64,000 nt of DNA from NCBI GenBank assembly GCA_050633645.1, contig JBOEGX010000002.1:372001-436000 (forward strand). Reading direction: 5' to 3'. The DNA comes from UBA1672 sp050633645. Lineage in GTDB: Bacteria; Pseudomonadota; Alphaproteobacteria; Micavibrionales; Micavibrionaceae. The notes under the pieces are model-generated. The model saw nothing but the letters and a program-made list of their open reading frames with translations. It searched no databases and had not been told where the DNA came from. Made by a program: the position numbers and the translations under genes. This document shows positions 63,271 through 64,000 of the stretch, piece by piece (position 1 is the stretch's first letter; each line of letters opens with the position of its first letter).

Positions 63271-64000
63271 TTATCCTTTTTTCGACCAGCGCTGCATGTC
63301 GATGATTTGTGCAGATTCACCTGCGGGAACGTGTTCTGGCTTCTTGCGAGAGAAGAATGAGGCTTTGCGCTTTGGTTTTTTGTCTTCTGATTGGTATTCA
63401 AAAAGTTGAATAACGTCTGCGCTTTGTTTGTGCTCATTCTTGTGGTCCTGACTTTGGTTCAACAGATCATGACGGATATCGCCATGTGTGGATAAGTCAG
63501 AGTCCAACTGCAAGTGTTGTTCCGTTTCTTTGAATGAACGTTCGAACTTAATAAACCATAGGAAATTCGCGTTGGAGCGGTCACGCACCTCGGTGAAAAT
63601 CGGATCATCCATGATAATAGGCGCATGCGCGGCAAGGTAATTTTTGCCGAATGGCATAATGCCCAGCGCCGCAATTAATTCCGCCGTCACGTTTTCGGAA
63701 GACGTACCATGTTCAAACACATATCCCTTATAATCCGCGAGCATGGATTGAATAATTTTCTTGTCTTGTTGGCGACAGCGCTCGGATAAGAACCATGCTT
63801 CGAAAACACTCGCGCTTGCCGTTCCGTTATTAATTGTACGGAAATCCAAGAAAGCTTCACGAGCGTAAGCACGCGCTAAGTCTGCCATAGGAGAGTTTTC
63901 AACCCGCTCCCACACATCTCTGATTCCGGCCAGTTGCAATTCCCACGCGGTGCGAATAACACTCACGGCAAGATCTGCCTCTTGAGCGCGGTTAATAAGA
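63271..64000 (-). CDS. hypothetical protein, partial, paralogue of neighbour
   Basis: The reading frame runs off the right edge, so the N-terminus is missing. Visible are NRAQEADLAVSVIRTAWEL, matching the downstream neighbour, then a helical domain, a linker rich in Lys/Gln/Asp, and a basic C-terminus (KPKRKASFFSRKKPEHV). A perfect DnaA-box match lies inside it (63487-63495). It ends 34 bp before its paralogue, so they form an operon. Confidence 0.65.
   Translation of the reverse strand, partial: LINRAQEADLAVSVIRTAWELQLAGIRDVWERVENSPMADLARAYAREAFLDFRTINNGTASASVFEAWFLSERCRQQDKKIIQSMLADYKGYVFEHGTSSENVTAELIAALGIMPFGKNYLAAHAPIIMDDPIFTEVRDRSNANFLWFIKFERSFKETEQHLQLDSDLSTHGDIRHDLLNQSQDHKNEHKQSADVIQLFEYQSEDKKPKRKASFFSRKKPEHVPAGESAQIIDMQRWSKKG

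Noticed and set aside
63237..63437. N-terminal extension of the 62226 gene
   Set aside because: It overlaps the upstream paralogue's coding sequence by over 160 bp and lacks a ribosome binding site; the ATG at 63236 has one.

Overview
The window is a chromosomal segment of an alphaproteobacterium with moderate G+C content. The evidence is gene content and order: leuS-lptE-(holA) with a DUF3576 lipoprotein, mnmE-mnmG-rsmG-parB, rho-hemJ-hemH-hemE, hslVU, and the hisB-H-A-F-E order. It also carries a SAM-II-type riboswitch, a class known mainly from alphaproteobacteria. Two chemoreceptors imply a motile, free-living cell. No rRNA, tRNA, CRISPR array, transposase or integrase was recognised. The many conserved-looking but unrecognised genes suggest a poorly sampled lineage, possibly Micavibrio/Rhodospirillales-like; that placement is inference.

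Layout. 1-3.4 kb: end of radA, small unknown genes, a possible HExxH protein and a membrane-anchored thioredoxin-fold protein. 3.4-11.6 kb (minus strand): leuS, lptE, a glutamate-cysteine-ligase-like gene, a PAS-PAS chemoreceptor and holA, with the DUF3576 lipoprotein upstream of leuS; leuS carries an in-frame palindromic repeat. 11.6-16.1 kb: a highly expressed porin, a YggS-type PLP protein, and a SCO/DUF2946-like group that looks copper-related. 16.2-24.5 kb: a receiver-less winged-helix protein, a Smr protein, a dCache chemoreceptor, an M23 peptidase and three unrecognised plus-strand genes ending in a membrane protein. 24.5-28.6 kb: hslU and hslV, pushed apart by three plus-strand genes including a TerC/Alx transporter. 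29-41 kb: a cysteine-rich membrane protein with eight CxxC motifs, then mnmE, mnmG, rsmG and parB.

The 29-52 kb stretch is the centromere. Seven perfect parS 16-mers and one 15/16 copy are present, most of them inside coding sequence. The usual parA is absent beside parB, and the ParB N-terminal GLGxGL motif has serine where a basic residue normally sits.

41-55 kb: a diverged MetA-like acyltransferase downstream of the riboswitch, then a histidine pathway whose ancestral order (hisB, hisH, hisA, hisF, hisE) is kept but exploded by nhaA, a divergent hisD, a GNAT gene and about ten small unknown genes. One of the unknown genes is flanked by a 32-bp direct repeat of the hisF 3' end. 55-64 kb: a trypsin-like lipoprotein, rho, hemJ-hemH-hemE, a possible oriC-type intergenic region with a DnaA-box match, and two tandem paralogous unknown proteins running off the right edge.

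The most unusual signals are the parA-less centromere with its altered ParB motif, the riboswitch with an atypical MetA, the hisF 3'-end repeat around an unknown gene, the eight-CxxC membrane protein, and the three-gene cluster at 22.2-24.5 kb.
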